Made by a program: the position numbers and the translations under genes
In this document: piece after piece, positions 17,863-26,737 of the stretch
How positions within the stretch are numbered: the first letter of the stretch is position 1
Layout of the letters: the number at the start of each line of letters is the position of its first letter
The notes under the pieces: model-generated
What the model was told of the DNA's origin: nothing
Seen by the model: only the letters and a program-made list of their open reading frames with translations
The model's database searches: none
Source: an uncultured Thalassotalea sp.
GTDB taxonomy: Bacteria; Pseudomonadota; Gammaproteobacteria; Enterobacterales; Alteromonadaceae
Assembly (NCBI GenBank): GCA_947492575.1
Contig: CANLNK010000011.1
Coordinates: forward strand, 53,025-117,024
DNA length: 64,000 nucleotides
Direction of reading: 5' to 3'

Positions 17863-19146
17863 ATGCGCACATCAGCTAAAGTTGCTTTGTTAAGCTTGTG
17901 CATTACAAATTCTGCTTTGGCCTCTTCATTCAATGATGATGAAAGAGATGATCAAAGTATCCCCGTCGGTGGTATGTTGCTAACTCCATTCCTTAAACTA
18001 GAACAGCGTTACGATAGCAACGTTGCTTCGTCAAATCTTGATGACGTAAATTCGTGGGCAACCATCTTTCAGCCTAATGTTAAATTGACCAAAGAGTTTG
18101 GTGAGTTTGGCAAGCATAATTTCGAGATCGATTGGGTGTTTACGCATGGTGCATATCACGCTGCTCAAGACGACAGCTATAACGACCATAATTTATCGGG
18201 AAAACTAAACTACGAAATTTCACAGCGCCACCGTTTGATGTTCCAAGGCGGTTATCTCGACGCTCATGAAGAACGTGGCAGTCGATTCTCAATTGGTACA
18301 GGGGACGGACTTGAAGAGCCTGATACATACGAGCAAGTTTTTGCAACTGCTCAGTATACATTTGGTGCGTTAGAAGCTGATATACGAATAGAGTTAGAAG
18401 CTGGTTACCTCGATAACGACTATCGCAGTGTATTCGTTGAAAGTGTTAACACAGGTGAGCTATATGACAACACAGCGGCCCGCGATCGTGCGACTTCGGA
18501 ATATGGTGGTAAATTCTATTATCGCGCCGGAAGTGCCACAGATATTACGATAGAAGCGTGGCATACCAATTACAACTACGATTTCGCGCCGCGTCCTTCG
18601 GAAGAGTTATCAAGTGAAGAACAACGTATTTTTATTGGTGCAGAGTGGGAGGCAACAGCACTAACGACTGGCTTCGCAAAAGTCGGCTACAAAGAAAAAG
18701 ACTTTGATAATGCTGCTTATGACAACTTCTATAATTTAGAGTGGGAAGCTGAAGTCACTTGGGAGCCTAGAACTTATTCTCGCTTCATCTTTAATACGGG
18801 CCGCAGCACTGAAGAAACAAACGGTGAAGGCTTCTTCATAGAAAACACGGTCGGTGCTGGCTATGTCATTAACAGTACTCAGCATTCTGTGGAGTGGCGC
18901 CATGAGTGGCTTGATCGCTTTAGTACCAAGCTACTCTATGCTGATATCAAGGACATTTACAGTGGCGAAGAGGGTACTATTCGTACTGACGATAACACCA
19001 CTGCAAATGTCACATTCTATTACGATATGAATTACTGGCTGAGCTTTTCACTAGAGTACATTTATACTGAACGCGATAGTACTCGAGAATTTCTGAACTT
19101 TGATCGTGACTTGGTAACACTTGGTATACGCATCGCGTTATACTAA
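17863..19146 (+). CDS. outer-membrane beta-barrel protein of the exopolysaccharide export operon
   Basis: 427 residues with a signal peptide (cleavage likely after NSALA, about residue 20). The rest alternates polar and aromatic residues in many strands, with few hydrophobic helices, and ends in an aromatic residue (GIRIALY), as outer-membrane barrels do. The length suits about 16-18 strands. It matches the general type of EpsL/BBP2-like barrel proteins found beside wza and wzc. It heads the operon barrel-wza-wzc-phosphatase-vpsP. Because the next gene encodes a short export protein without its own membrane pore, this barrel is the likely channel for the polymer (inference). No enzyme motif is seen. 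Confidence 0.8.
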   Translation: MRTSAKVALLSLCITNSALASSFNDDERDDQSIPVGGMLLTPFLKLEQRYDSNVASSNLDDVNSWATIFQPNVKLTKEFGEFGKHNFEIDWVFTHGAYHAAQDDSYNDHNLSGKLNYEISQRHRLMFQGGYLDAHEERGSRFSIGTGDGLEEPDTYEQVFATAQYTFGALEADIRIELEAGYLDNDYRSVFVESVNTGELYDNTAARDRATSEYGGKFYYRAGSATDITIEAWHTNYNYDFAPRPSEELSSEEQRIFIGAEWEATALTTGFAKVGYKEKDFDNAAYDNFYNLEWEAEVTWEPRTYSRFIFNTGRSTEETNGEGFFIENTVGAGYVINSTQHSVEWRHEWLDRFSTKLLYADIKDIYSGEEGTIRTDDNTTANVTFYYDMNYWLSFSLEYIYTERDSTREFLNFDRDLVTLGIRIALY

Positions 19147-19202
19147 ATAACATAGGCAAGTCATTCATTTGCTGAGCAGTTAATTTCTTAGGTAGCCCAA
19201 TT

Positions 19203-19736
19203 ATGTTTAAGCTTTTTAAGCTAATGTTATGCACCGCAATTTACAGCGTAGTTTTCTCATCTCATGCATCTTCTGAAGATGATTATCGTTTAGGTGCGGG
19301 AGATACCATAAAAATTACAGTGTTTGGTCAAAAAGATTTATCCATTGAGACCATGCTTGATGACAGTGGTAAAATTGACTATCCATTCTTAGGGCAGATT
19401 CAAGCTTCGGGGCAGACGTTAGAAGAATTCCAGCAGCAGATATATAAAGGCTTAAAAGGCGATTATTTAGTTAGCCCTAATGTATCTGTTAGTATTTTGG
19501 AGTATCGACCTTTCTTTATTGACGGAGAGGTAAAAACACCGGGTGGCTACCCATTCCAACCTGGCTTGACCATCAATAAAGCTGTTGCACTTGCTGGTGG
19601 CTATACGGAAAGGGCATCTCGTTCAAAAATATTTTTGGTTAGAAGCAACGATCCTGAACAAAGATCTATTAACGTTGATGGAAGTACGTTATTGCAACCA
19701 GGTGATATTGTGACGATAAAACAGAGTTATTTTTAA
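19203..19736 (+). CDS. short Wza-like polysaccharide export protein (OPX)
   Basis: 177 residues: signal peptide (to about residue 24, no lipobox cysteine at the cleavage site), Poly_export domain beginning YRLGAGDTIKITVFGQKDLS and one SLBB domain (FFIDGEVKTPGGYPFQPG). E. coli Wza is over twice as long and carries further SLBB-like domains plus a C-terminal amphipathic helix that forms the outer-membrane pore; all of that is missing here, and the sequence ends cleanly at QSYF with a stop. It is therefore a periplasmic short OPX protein that probably links the Wzc-type protein to the neighbouring beta-barrel. The gene is 11 bp from the next one. Confidence 0.88.
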   Translation: MFKLFKLMLCTAIYSVVFSSHASSEDDYRLGAGDTIKITVFGQKDLSIETMLDDSGKIDYPFLGQIQASGQTLEEFQQQIYKGLKGDYLVSPNVSVSILEYRPFFIDGEVKTPGGYPFQPGLTINKAVALAGGYTERASRSKIFLVRSNDPEQRSINVDGSTLLQPGDIVTIKQSYF

Positions 19737-19747
19737 GAGTAATGTGA

Positions 19748-22015
19748 ATGAATCCTTCTGCACTAGAGTCAGGTAAACAGTCAGTAAGTCATGGTGAACC
19801 TGTTGACTTGGAGTATTACTTTAGGGTCCTTAAACGCTCCATTTGGAGTATTCTAGGCTTAGCTTTTATTATCACATTATTGGCAACAGTAATTGTTTTT
19901 TCAATTACACCTAAATACACAGCAACAGCTACATTACTGATTCAAGAAGAGAAAGCTAATATTGTTTCAATTGAAGAGGTATACGGCTTAGACTCTGGTC
20001 GAAAAGAATACTTATCAACCCAGTTTGAAATTCTTAAATCAATTCAGATTGCACAGAGAGTTATAGAAAAACTTAACCTAATAAGTCACCCAGAGTTTGA
20101 CCCTGATCAGCAAGATGAAGGATTTAATTTCGCAGATAAAATTAAAGCCTTCTTGTCTTTCTTACCTAGAGACGAATATCGATATAGCGCCGAAGAGTTG
20201 CAATTTATAAGAAAGAGCAAGGTGGTTGAAGAGTTTATAAGTCGCTTAGCAATTACGCCAATTAATAAAACCCAGTTAGCAACTATTTCCTTTGTATCAG
20301 AATCTCCGAAATTAGCAGCAGATGTGGTTAATACATTAGCTGAAGTTTATATAGAAAGTCATTTGGAATCCAAGATGGAAATGACTGAAAAAGCTTCATC
20401 TTGGCTTAACGAAAGATTGGGTGCGTTAAAGGATAAATTAGATGCTTCTGAAAAAGCCTTACAAAACTATCAGAACCAAGAGCAGCTAATTGATATTGAT
20501 GGTGTAAAAAGTTTAGAAGCTAAAGAGCTACAGGAACTAAATTTAAGACTTTCCCTTGCAAGGCAGCAACTAAAACAAAATGAGCATATATATCAACTTG
20601 TCCAGCAGCAGCAAGAAGATATAAGCTCTCTAATAACCTTGCCTGAGGTATTAAACCATCCTTCTCTGCAAAACGTAAACGAGGCTCTGCAAATTGTAAG
20701 GACTAAAATATCTGAGCTTCAAGGCGTATATGGCCCAAAACACCCGATTATGATTGCTGCTCAATCTGAGCTTAAGTCTGTTACAAACAACCTTAATGAC
20801 CAAGTGCAAATTTTGGCTTCGAGTATCACAAACGAGTATAAATCTGCAAAGGCAAGGGAGTCCAGCTTAGCTAGAGAAGTGGAAGCTAAGGGGCAAAGGT
20901 TTCGTGAACTTTCCATTTTAGATTCTAAACAGAAGGAATTAAAACGTGAAGTAGAAAGTAATCAATACCTATACAATGCTTTCTTTACTCGCTTAAAAGA
21001 AACGAAAGAGGTTGGTGAGTTTGAAAGCGCGAATGCTCGTTTGGTAGATCAAGCTTTACCTCCTCTAAAGCCATCAAACCCCAAGAAAAAGCTGATAGTA
21101 GGGTTTGCTTTAGTTGCAAGCTTGGCTTTAGGAGCTGGTTTAGCATTTTTATTTGAGTTGCTGAATGATGGGGTTCGCTCTATCCAAGACATTGAAAGCA
21201 AACTTCAGCAGCGAATGCTTGGTATAGTGCCACTTCAGAAAGTTCCCAAAGGAAAACGTTTACCAACGAGAATATTCTTTGATTCAAAAGAGCATGCTTT
21301 TAGCGAATCAATTCGCACCTTGCGCACCAGCCTATTGTTGTTGAATATAGAGCACGATGCGAAGGTTATCTCTGTTACTTCGTCTATTCCTCAAGAGGGT
21401 AAAACGACAGTATCAAGCAACTTAGCCTTTGCATTAGCCCAGCTAGAGCGAGTTTTATTGATTGACGCCGATATGCGTCGACCGGCCGTCGCAAAAAGTT
21501 TTGAACTACCGGCTTTTCAGGCTGGCTTGTCTAATATCATCTCGGGCACGCACTCTGTTGCGGAATGTTTGGTTAAAGATGAACAATCAGGCATCGATAT
21601 CATCACTGCGGGGACATTACCACCAAACCCACAAGAGCTCTTAGCCTCAAAGCAATTTGAAGAGTTCTTAGCCAGTGTCAAAGATAATTACGACAGAATC
21701 GTTATAGATACAGCCCCAACACAGGCGGTTAGTGACGCGATTTTGATCTCTAAACAATGTGACTCGATGGTTTATGTTGTTAAAGCCGATAGCACTCGAG
21801 AGCAGGTGATTAAATCTGGTCTAAGTCGATTAATGGAAGTCGGTGCGCGTATTGATGGTATTGTGCTAAATCAAGTGGATTTGAAGCAAGCTGCTAAATA
21901 TGGTGAGTACACAGGATATTACGATCAATATGGCTACAACGCGTCACATGCATCGAGCGACCAAATGAGTGAAGCGCAAAGCGTTAAAAACGCTAAAGAA
22001 AGCGCTTCTGCCTAG
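19748..22015 (+). CDS. wzc: Wzc-type co-polymerase with BY-kinase domain
   Basis: 755 residues. Wzz domain with first membrane span (about 35-55), a long coiled periplasmic region (about 200-420), a GNVR-type segment, the second span near 450-470, then a cytoplasmic tyrosine kinase. The kinase has Walker A SSIPQEGKTTVSSN (near 551) and Walker A' LLIDADMRRP (near 570), and a C-terminal tyrosine cluster (YGEYTGYYDQYGY, near 718-730). Such proteins control chain length and couple polymerisation to export through cycles of autophosphorylation. The matching phosphatase follows immediately, and the short OPX precedes it. Confidence 0.94.
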   Translation: MNPSALESGKQSVSHGEPVDLEYYFRVLKRSIWSILGLAFIITLLATVIVFSITPKYTATATLLIQEEKANIVSIEEVYGLDSGRKEYLSTQFEILKSIQIAQRVIEKLNLISHPEFDPDQQDEGFNFADKIKAFLSFLPRDEYRYSAEELQFIRKSKVVEEFISRLAITPINKTQLATISFVSESPKLAADVVNTLAEVYIESHLESKMEMTEKASSWLNERLGALKDKLDASEKALQNYQNQEQLIDIDGVKSLEAKELQELNLRLSLARQQLKQNEHIYQLVQQQQEDISSLITLPEVLNHPSLQNVNEALQIVRTKISELQGVYGPKHPIMIAAQSELKSVTNNLNDQVQILASSITNEYKSAKARESSLAREVEAKGQRFRELSILDSKQKELKREVESNQYLYNAFFTRLKETKEVGEFESANARLVDQALPPLKPSNPKKKLIVGFALVASLALGAGLAFLFELLNDGVRSIQDIESKLQQRMLGIVPLQKVPKGKRLPTRIFFDSKEHAFSESIRTLRTSLLLLNIEHDAKVISVTSSIPQEGKTTVSSNLAFALAQLERVLLIDADMRRPAVAKSFELPAFQAGLSNIISGTHSVAECLVKDEQSGIDIITAGTLPPNPQELLASKQFEEFLASVKDNYDRIVIDTAPTQAVSDAILISKQCDSMVYVVKADSTREQVIKSGLSRLMEVGARIDGIVLNQVDLKQAAKYGEYTGYYDQYGYNASHASSDQMSEAQSVKNAKESASA

Positions 22016-22028
22016 TGGTAGCAGTGCA

Positions 22029-22763
22029 ATGATTGATTTACACAGTCATATCTTACCGGGGTTAGACGACGGTGCCTTGGATATGGCTGAAACCCTCTCC
22101 TTGTTGAGAATAGCCTCAGAGAGCGGTATTACACATATGATGTGTACGCCTCATATTCAGCTTGGACGATTTGATAACAACCTCACAAAAATTAGCAATT
22201 CATTCGATCAAGTCACTGAGCATCTAGAAAGTAGTGACATTGGTATTAAGTTAGCATTTGCTGCAGAAGTTAGAATTTGCCCTGAAATTATGCTGATGGC
22301 AAAGCAGAGCACACTACCCTTTATCGGGACTTGGCAAGGTAAAGATGTGTTACTACTTGAGTTACCGCATAGCCATATCCCGGCTGGTACAGAACAGCTG
22401 ATTAAGTGGCTAAAAAACAACAACATAATGCCGATGATTGCGCATCCTGAGCGCAATCGAGATATTCTTGCCGACCGTAAAAAACTACAGCAATTAACTA
22501 AGTTAGAATGTTTGTTTCAACTGACAGCATCGTCGATTTGTGGTGATTTTGGCGAAGACGCTCAAGCTATTGGACTTGAGATGATAGCAAATGAACAAGC
22601 GACAATACTTGCGACCGATACGCATAATGTTAAGCGTCGTCCTCCTAAGCTAAAGGACGCAAAAGATATTGTAACTGAGCAGTTTAGTGAACAACTGGCT
22701 CAGCAGTTAGTTCACGATATTCCATGGCGAATCAGCGCTGATAAATTTTCAGTGGTGCCATAA
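22029..22763 (+). CDS. CpsB/YwqE-type PHP-domain tyrosine phosphatase
   Basis: 244 residues. The PHP metal ligands are visible: DLHSHILPGLDDGA at the N-terminus, MCTPHI, AHPERN and LATDTHN. This is the manganese-dependent phosphatase family (CpsB, YwqE, CapC) that dephosphorylates BY-kinases; it is unrelated to the low-molecular-weight phosphatase Wzb found beside E. coli wzc. The ATG at 22029, just after the wzc stop, gives the standard family start; an ATG at 21969 would overlap wzc by 47 bp and add an unrelated basic tail. It should reset the Wzc tyrosine cluster. Confidence 0.92.
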   Translation: MIDLHSHILPGLDDGALDMAETLSLLRIASESGITHMMCTPHIQLGRFDNNLTKISNSFDQVTEHLESSDIGIKLAFAAEVRICPEIMLMAKQSTLPFIGTWQGKDVLLLELPHSHIPAGTEQLIKWLKNNNIMPMIAHPERNRDILADRKKLQQLTKLECLFQLTASSICGDFGEDAQAIGLEMIANEQATILATDTHNVKRRPPKLKDAKDIVTEQFSEQLAQQLVHDIPWRISADKFSVVP

Positions 22764-22784
22764 GCGAGCTATTGGTGTGATTCG

Positions 22785-23528
22785 ATGAGCAGTATAGTTA
22801 AAACGCCACCCGCTAAATCACTATTCAATAAGTTAGTGTTGGTGACATTGGCTGTTTTGTGCTGTTTTGGGGCACTCAAAGCGTATAATTTCGGCACTGC
22901 CAATCTCGCCTTTTACCGAGCACATCAAATCGTCGAGTACTGGCAAGAACAGCAAAAAGTCAGCAACGATGCAGATTATCAGGTGGCGCTTGATAGCATG
23001 TTGGATGCGATGCAAAAACACCCCAACAATCCTCAATATTTGATCACATTAGGCTTGGTCTATGAGTGGGGAGGGCTACAAGCCATCAGCGAAGAAAAGA
23101 GTGCTGAACCGTATTTTCGACAAGCTGAGCAAGCGTACTTAACTGCGGTAAAGTATCGCCCAACTTGGCCAGGAACATGGGCAACATTGGCTATCTTAAA
23201 GTGGCGGTTGGGTGAGATTGACGACGAAATGATTGCTTACCTGCAATTGGCTGATAAGTTTGGAGAAAACACGCCGCAAGTTCACAGTGCTTGGGTTGAA
23301 TTAGGGTTCTTACTGTATAAAACTAAAAGTCCGTTTATAGCGAAGGTTATAAATGGAGTTCGCAAGCATTTGGCCTCAATGTTGGTTAACCCCAAAACAA
23401 TGTCTGTTGCCATTGATATTGCTAAGCGGCATGGCGCTGAGCGCTTAGCATGCAGTTGGGCAATGAGTAGCAACAGATTAACAGAAGATAGAAAAGAAGC
23501 CGTTTGCCGTCTACTGACATCTAACTAG
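22785..23528 (+). CDS. VpsP-like polysaccharide biosynthesis protein
   Basis: 247 residues with one N-terminal membrane anchor (about 17-35) followed by helical TPR-like repeats (NPQYLITLGLVYEWGG, TWPGTWATLAILKWRLGE). It resembles VpsP of the Vibrio polysaccharide cluster, whose biochemical role is not established. Its place as the last gene of the export operon, behind the phosphatase, supports a scaffold role in the periplasm. No catalytic motif is seen. No clear terminator follows. Confidence 0.75.
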   Translation: MSSIVKTPPAKSLFNKLVLVTLAVLCCFGALKAYNFGTANLAFYRAHQIVEYWQEQQKVSNDADYQVALDSMLDAMQKHPNNPQYLITLGLVYEWGGLQAISEEKSAEPYFRQAEQAYLTAVKYRPTWPGTWATLAILKWRLGEIDDEMIAYLQLADKFGENTPQVHSAWVELGFLLYKTKSPFIAKVINGVRKHLASMLVNPKTMSVAIDIAKRHGAERLACSWAMSSNRLTEDRKEAVCRLLTSN

Positions 23529-23634
23529 ATACCTGAACAACTTGTAACATCTCACGTTTATTCTTGCTAGCTTGTTTGTGTGTAATTCGTTAGCATTGTG
23601 GCATGCATTCTTACCAGCCAATTCACTGTAATCG

Positions 23635-24579
23635 ATGTCAGATTTCCCTGCCTTTCAAATTATCCAACCGACAACAAAAACAGACTTTTCTCGCTATTAT
23701 GCATTCCGCTGGAAAATGCTAAGGGAACCTTGGCAGCAACCGCAGGGTAGTGAAATTGATCAACTAGAATCTCAATCCATTCATCGAATGATCTTGAACG
23801 ACGTAGGGGATGTTATAGGTGTTGGTCGCCTGCACAAAACTTCTCAATATCAAGCGCAGATTCGTTATATGGCGGTTTCAGACGATTACCAAGGCAAGGG
23901 CTTAGGACGATTAATCATTGATGCGCTGGAGTGTGCAGCCGTTCGGCATGGTGTTAAAGAAATAACGCTTAACGCACGCGAAGTGGCATTAGACTTTTAT
24001 CTGCGCCTTGGTTACGAGCAGATTGAAAAATCTCATTTACTGTACGGTGAAATACAGCACTATCTAATGCATAAAGCGCTATCAGAAGGTAGCGGGTCTT
24101 ATGTAGCGGAAAGCCTTGCACTAACAAAAACGTGGCACGAAACTATTCCGATGAGCAAAGCCATGAACTTGCAGGTAAGCCATTTCGATGGAAATGAGTT
24201 ATTTACCAGTTGTGAGCTATCATTTAATAAAAACCTGCATAACACTATGTTTGCTGGCAGTATTTATACTCTGGCGACACTTACGGGTTGGGCGTGGTGT
24301 TACATGTTGTTGAATAAATACAACATAATGGGAGATATTGTGCTCGCCAATGCTGATATCAAATATCTCGCACCTATAGAAGGTTGCGCTGTAGGCTACA
24401 CTGGCAAAGCACTCATTAGCACTGACGAAGCTGCATTTGCGAAGAAGTTAAGTGTCAAAGGGCGTTCTTCTTTGTCGCTAACAGTTAATGTGATGTCTGG
24501 TGATATGAAAGCCGCGACATTTGTTGGTAAATTTGCGGTGATAGCCACGTCTCCGTCAAAAGCAGAACATTCTTTTTAA
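23635..24579 (+). CDS. GNAT acetyltransferase-thioesterase fusion (YiiD/FabY-like)
   Basis: 314 residues in two domains. Residues 1-150 are a GNAT fold (IRYMAVSDDYQGKGLGRLII is the acetyl-CoA loop); residues about 160-310 are a hotdog thioesterase-like YiiD_C domain (HNTMFAGSIYTLATLTGWAW). The order and length agree with E. coli YiiD (FabY), which has been linked to initiation of fatty-acid synthesis. The GNAT part here looks intact in its CoA loop. It lies about 100 bp after the exopolysaccharide operon and is not obviously part of it. It is followed closely by an SDR gene. Confidence 0.85.
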   Translation: MSDFPAFQIIQPTTKTDFSRYYAFRWKMLREPWQQPQGSEIDQLESQSIHRMILNDVGDVIGVGRLHKTSQYQAQIRYMAVSDDYQGKGLGRLIIDALECAAVRHGVKEITLNAREVALDFYLRLGYEQIEKSHLLYGEIQHYLMHKALSEGSGSYVAESLALTKTWHETIPMSKAMNLQVSHFDGNELFTSCELSFNKNLHNTMFAGSIYTLATLTGWAWCYMLLNKYNIMGDIVLANADIKYLAPIEGCAVGYTGKALISTDEAAFAKKLSVKGRSSLSLTVNVMSGDMKAATFVGKFAVIATSPSKAEHSF

Positions 24580-24594
24580 CTCCAGGTCTTCATA

Positions 24595-25509
24595 ATGAAT
24601 AATCTAGAAATGGGTAATGAGCCAATAGAAGGGCTGAAAAAAGTTGCTATTATTGGGTGTGGTTGGGCGGGTAAAGCGCTGGCAAAGAGTTTGACCCAGG
24701 GTGGCATTCACGTTGTTGCAACTACGCGTAGTCGGGATAATTTTCCTAACTTGGTTGAAGTAGGGTGTGAGCCCATTGAGTTTGAATTGCCATTGAATGC
24801 AGGCAATGAGTGCAATTGGCTAGATGGCAGCGATGCCATGATCATAGCTATTACACCTCAGTTTAAACAAGGCGCCCATGATTATAATGTAAAAGTTTCA
24901 CAATTAACTGATTTGGCTGTTCAACATGGGGTTAAGCATGTGGTACTGCTATCTAGTACAGGGGTTTACCAAGGCACAGCTGACCAAGTGACCGAGGTTA
25001 CAGCCTTAGACTTATCTATCAACAAAGTAGCATTACTGGCGCAAGCAGAACAGGCCGTTCTATCTAGCGTGACAAAGCCACCTGCTATTGAAAAAGATGC
25101 AGATAATTCAAAGCGTCAACACCAACAAGCAACGGTTTTAAGGTTGGCTGGCCTCGTCGGTCCCAACAGACATCCGGCAAGGTTCATGTCGGGTAAACAA
25201 GGGGTGGCAAATGCGAACACGCCGATCAATTTGGTTCATCTGGCAGATGTTGTTGGCGCAATTCGTTTGGTACTGTCACGTGCTGTTGGACGTAAATCTG
25301 CGGAAGTATATAACGTTGTCAGTGATACACATCCTACACGCCGGGATTTTTATCAGCTCGCCTGTCAAGAATTAAGCTTAGAGGTCCCAGCCTTTAGTGA
25401 AGAACAAGAGTCGTCGAAGAGAGTAGTGTTAGGTGATAAAATTCAACACGCAGGTCTGGTATTATCATATCCTGATCTAATGCACTGGTTAAAGCAGCCC
25501 AACGACTAG
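24595..25509 (+). CDS. NAD(P)-binding SDR protein (YeeZ-like)
   Basis: 304 residues. The N-terminal VAIIGCGWAGKALAKSL is a dinucleotide-binding loop and the body follows the extended/atypical SDR pattern (LLSSTGVYQG, LRLAGLVGP, NVVSDTHPTRRDFY). It resembles E. coli YeeZ, a putative nucleoside-diphosphate-sugar epimerase of unknown substrate. No Y-x3-K pair stands in the usual place, so a redox or epimerase reaction is not assured. 15 bp from the YiiD-like gene; likely co-transcribed. Confidence 0.8.
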   Translation: MNNLEMGNEPIEGLKKVAIIGCGWAGKALAKSLTQGGIHVVATTRSRDNFPNLVEVGCEPIEFELPLNAGNECNWLDGSDAMIIAITPQFKQGAHDYNVKVSQLTDLAVQHGVKHVVLLSSTGVYQGTADQVTEVTALDLSINKVALLAQAEQAVLSSVTKPPAIEKDADNSKRQHQQATVLRLAGLVGPNRHPARFMSGKQGVANANTPINLVHLADVVGAIRLVLSRAVGRKSAEVYNVVSDTHPTRRDFYQLACQELSLEVPAFSEEQESSKRVVLGDKIQHAGLVLSYPDLMHWLKQPND

Positions 25510-25561
25510 CGAACAAACACGTAGAGCAAGCACGTAAAGTAACGAGATAACGTACCTAATA

Positions 25562-25858
25562 ATGAATAAGCCTTTTTCAACCAAAATACTCATATTTGTT
25601 GTAATCTTAGTTCACGTCACAATCTTAGATTTTATGTTTGTTAATAGTAAAGGCTTGGTTTTACTGCCTGAAAAGAATCTGCAACTGCAAACGGTGGCGG
25701 TACATATCGCAATTGCGCTAGTGACAACGCTGGTTTACTGGATTACTGAAAAGATCAGTAGTCAAGACGGAAGGACGCGAATAAAAATTAAAGAACCAAT
25801 GCTAATGCTACTTTCCGTCGCCATGGCAATTAGCATTGGTTATCTACTGTTGATGTAG
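25562..25858 (+). CDS. small membrane protein of unknown function
   Basis: 98 residues with three predicted membrane helices (about 8-27, 42-61, 78-97) separated by short basic loops. I do not recognise a family. It lies 52 bp after the SDR gene on the same strand and faces the membrane-bound XRE regulator on the other strand. The coding look is good (hydrophobic pattern, clean start and stop), but the role is unknown. Confidence 0.65.
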   Translation: MNKPFSTKILIFVVILVHVTILDFMFVNSKGLVLLPEKNLQLQTVAVHIAIALVTTLVYWITEKISSQDGRTRIKIKEPMLMLLSVAMAISIGYLLLM

Positions 25859-25888
25859 CAAAGCGCTATGCTAGCGCTGACATCACTT

Positions 25889-26587
25889 TTATTCTTTGCT
25901 CGAACAAAGCTCGCTGGCATTTAGCTTTGCAATAAGCGGTCTTAACACACCTTCCGCGAAAATAGCTGCATACAGTAAGACAAGAATGCAGACTGCCCAA
26001 GAAGCTGCGAATCGTTCTGTGGTCTCCCAGCTGTCTGGGTGTGACAAAATAGCTACCCCACCTGTGATTACTGCAATTAACGCCCCTGCATATACAAAGG
26101 CCAACTGTTTTGAGTAAATAAAGGCTAAATGTTTATAGTAGTGACTTGCTGATAAGTCACTTGTAAACAGCAACCTTAGGCCTGTAATAGACTTAACTAA
26201 GCCATGTGAGCCAAATGCGATAACGGTACAAGCGTACGTAAAGAGTCCCAGGAACAAAGCACTCCAAACATCGGTGAACATACCAAGATCGCCACCTAGC
26301 ATGAACAACATGCCTACTGCGAACACCACGACAACTAAGCCAAGCACACTTTGCATAATACTTCTCCATTTCCAATAAATTTCAGTGCGAGGGGATGATT
26401 GACAAAGTTCTGCTAAGGGCATATCTAATGCGCCAGCGATCGCTAACTGGGTTTCTAAAGCGGCATTGGTGTCATTTTCTATACGTTGAATTGTACGTAA
26501 ACTAACACCTGCTGCTTTGGCGAGAACCTCTTGAGACCAGCCGTTTTGTTTTCGGAAATACTTAATCTTTTCCGGTGAAATTTGCAT
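25889..26587 (-). CDS. XRE-family regulator with membrane domain
   Basis: 232 residues. Residues about 5-58 are an HTH_3 DNA-binding domain (IKYFRKQNGWSQEVLAKAAG, VSLRTIQRIEND). The rest carries four hydrophobic helices (VLGLVVVVFAVGMLFMLGG, LFLGLFTYACTVIAFG and two more), so it is a membrane-tethered one-component regulator. The ATG at 26587 is preferred because GGAG lies 9 bp upstream; the in-frame TTG at 26602 overlaps that GGAG. The target and signal are unknown; a divergent small membrane gene lies on the other side. Confidence 0.85.
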   Translation of the reverse strand: MQISPEKIKYFRKQNGWSQEVLAKAAGVSLRTIQRIENDTNAALETQLAIAGALDMPLAELCQSSPRTEIYWKWRSIMQSVLGLVVVVFAVGMLFMLGGDLGMFTDVWSALFLGLFTYACTVIAFGSHGLVKSITGLRLLFTSDLSASHYYKHLAFIYSKQLAFVYAGALIAVITGGVAILSHPDSWETTERFAASWAVCILVLLYAAIFAEGVLRPLIAKLNASELCSSKE

Positions 26588-26737
26588 TGTGTGATACTCC
26601 AAGCTGCGACATCAATTTCCCGAGAGGCAAGGTGCAATATCTTGTGATGAAACGGAACAAATTGCTTGCGACTTTTAAGCGACAGTTATGTGACAGTTCT
26701 TATATTTCAATAAGTTAATCAATGCTAGAAGACATGC

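Noticed and set aside
21969..22028. Earlier ATG for the PHP phosphatase overlapping wzc
   Set aside because: The added 20 residues are a basic tail in the frame-shifted end of wzc; the family starts at MIDLHSH (22029).
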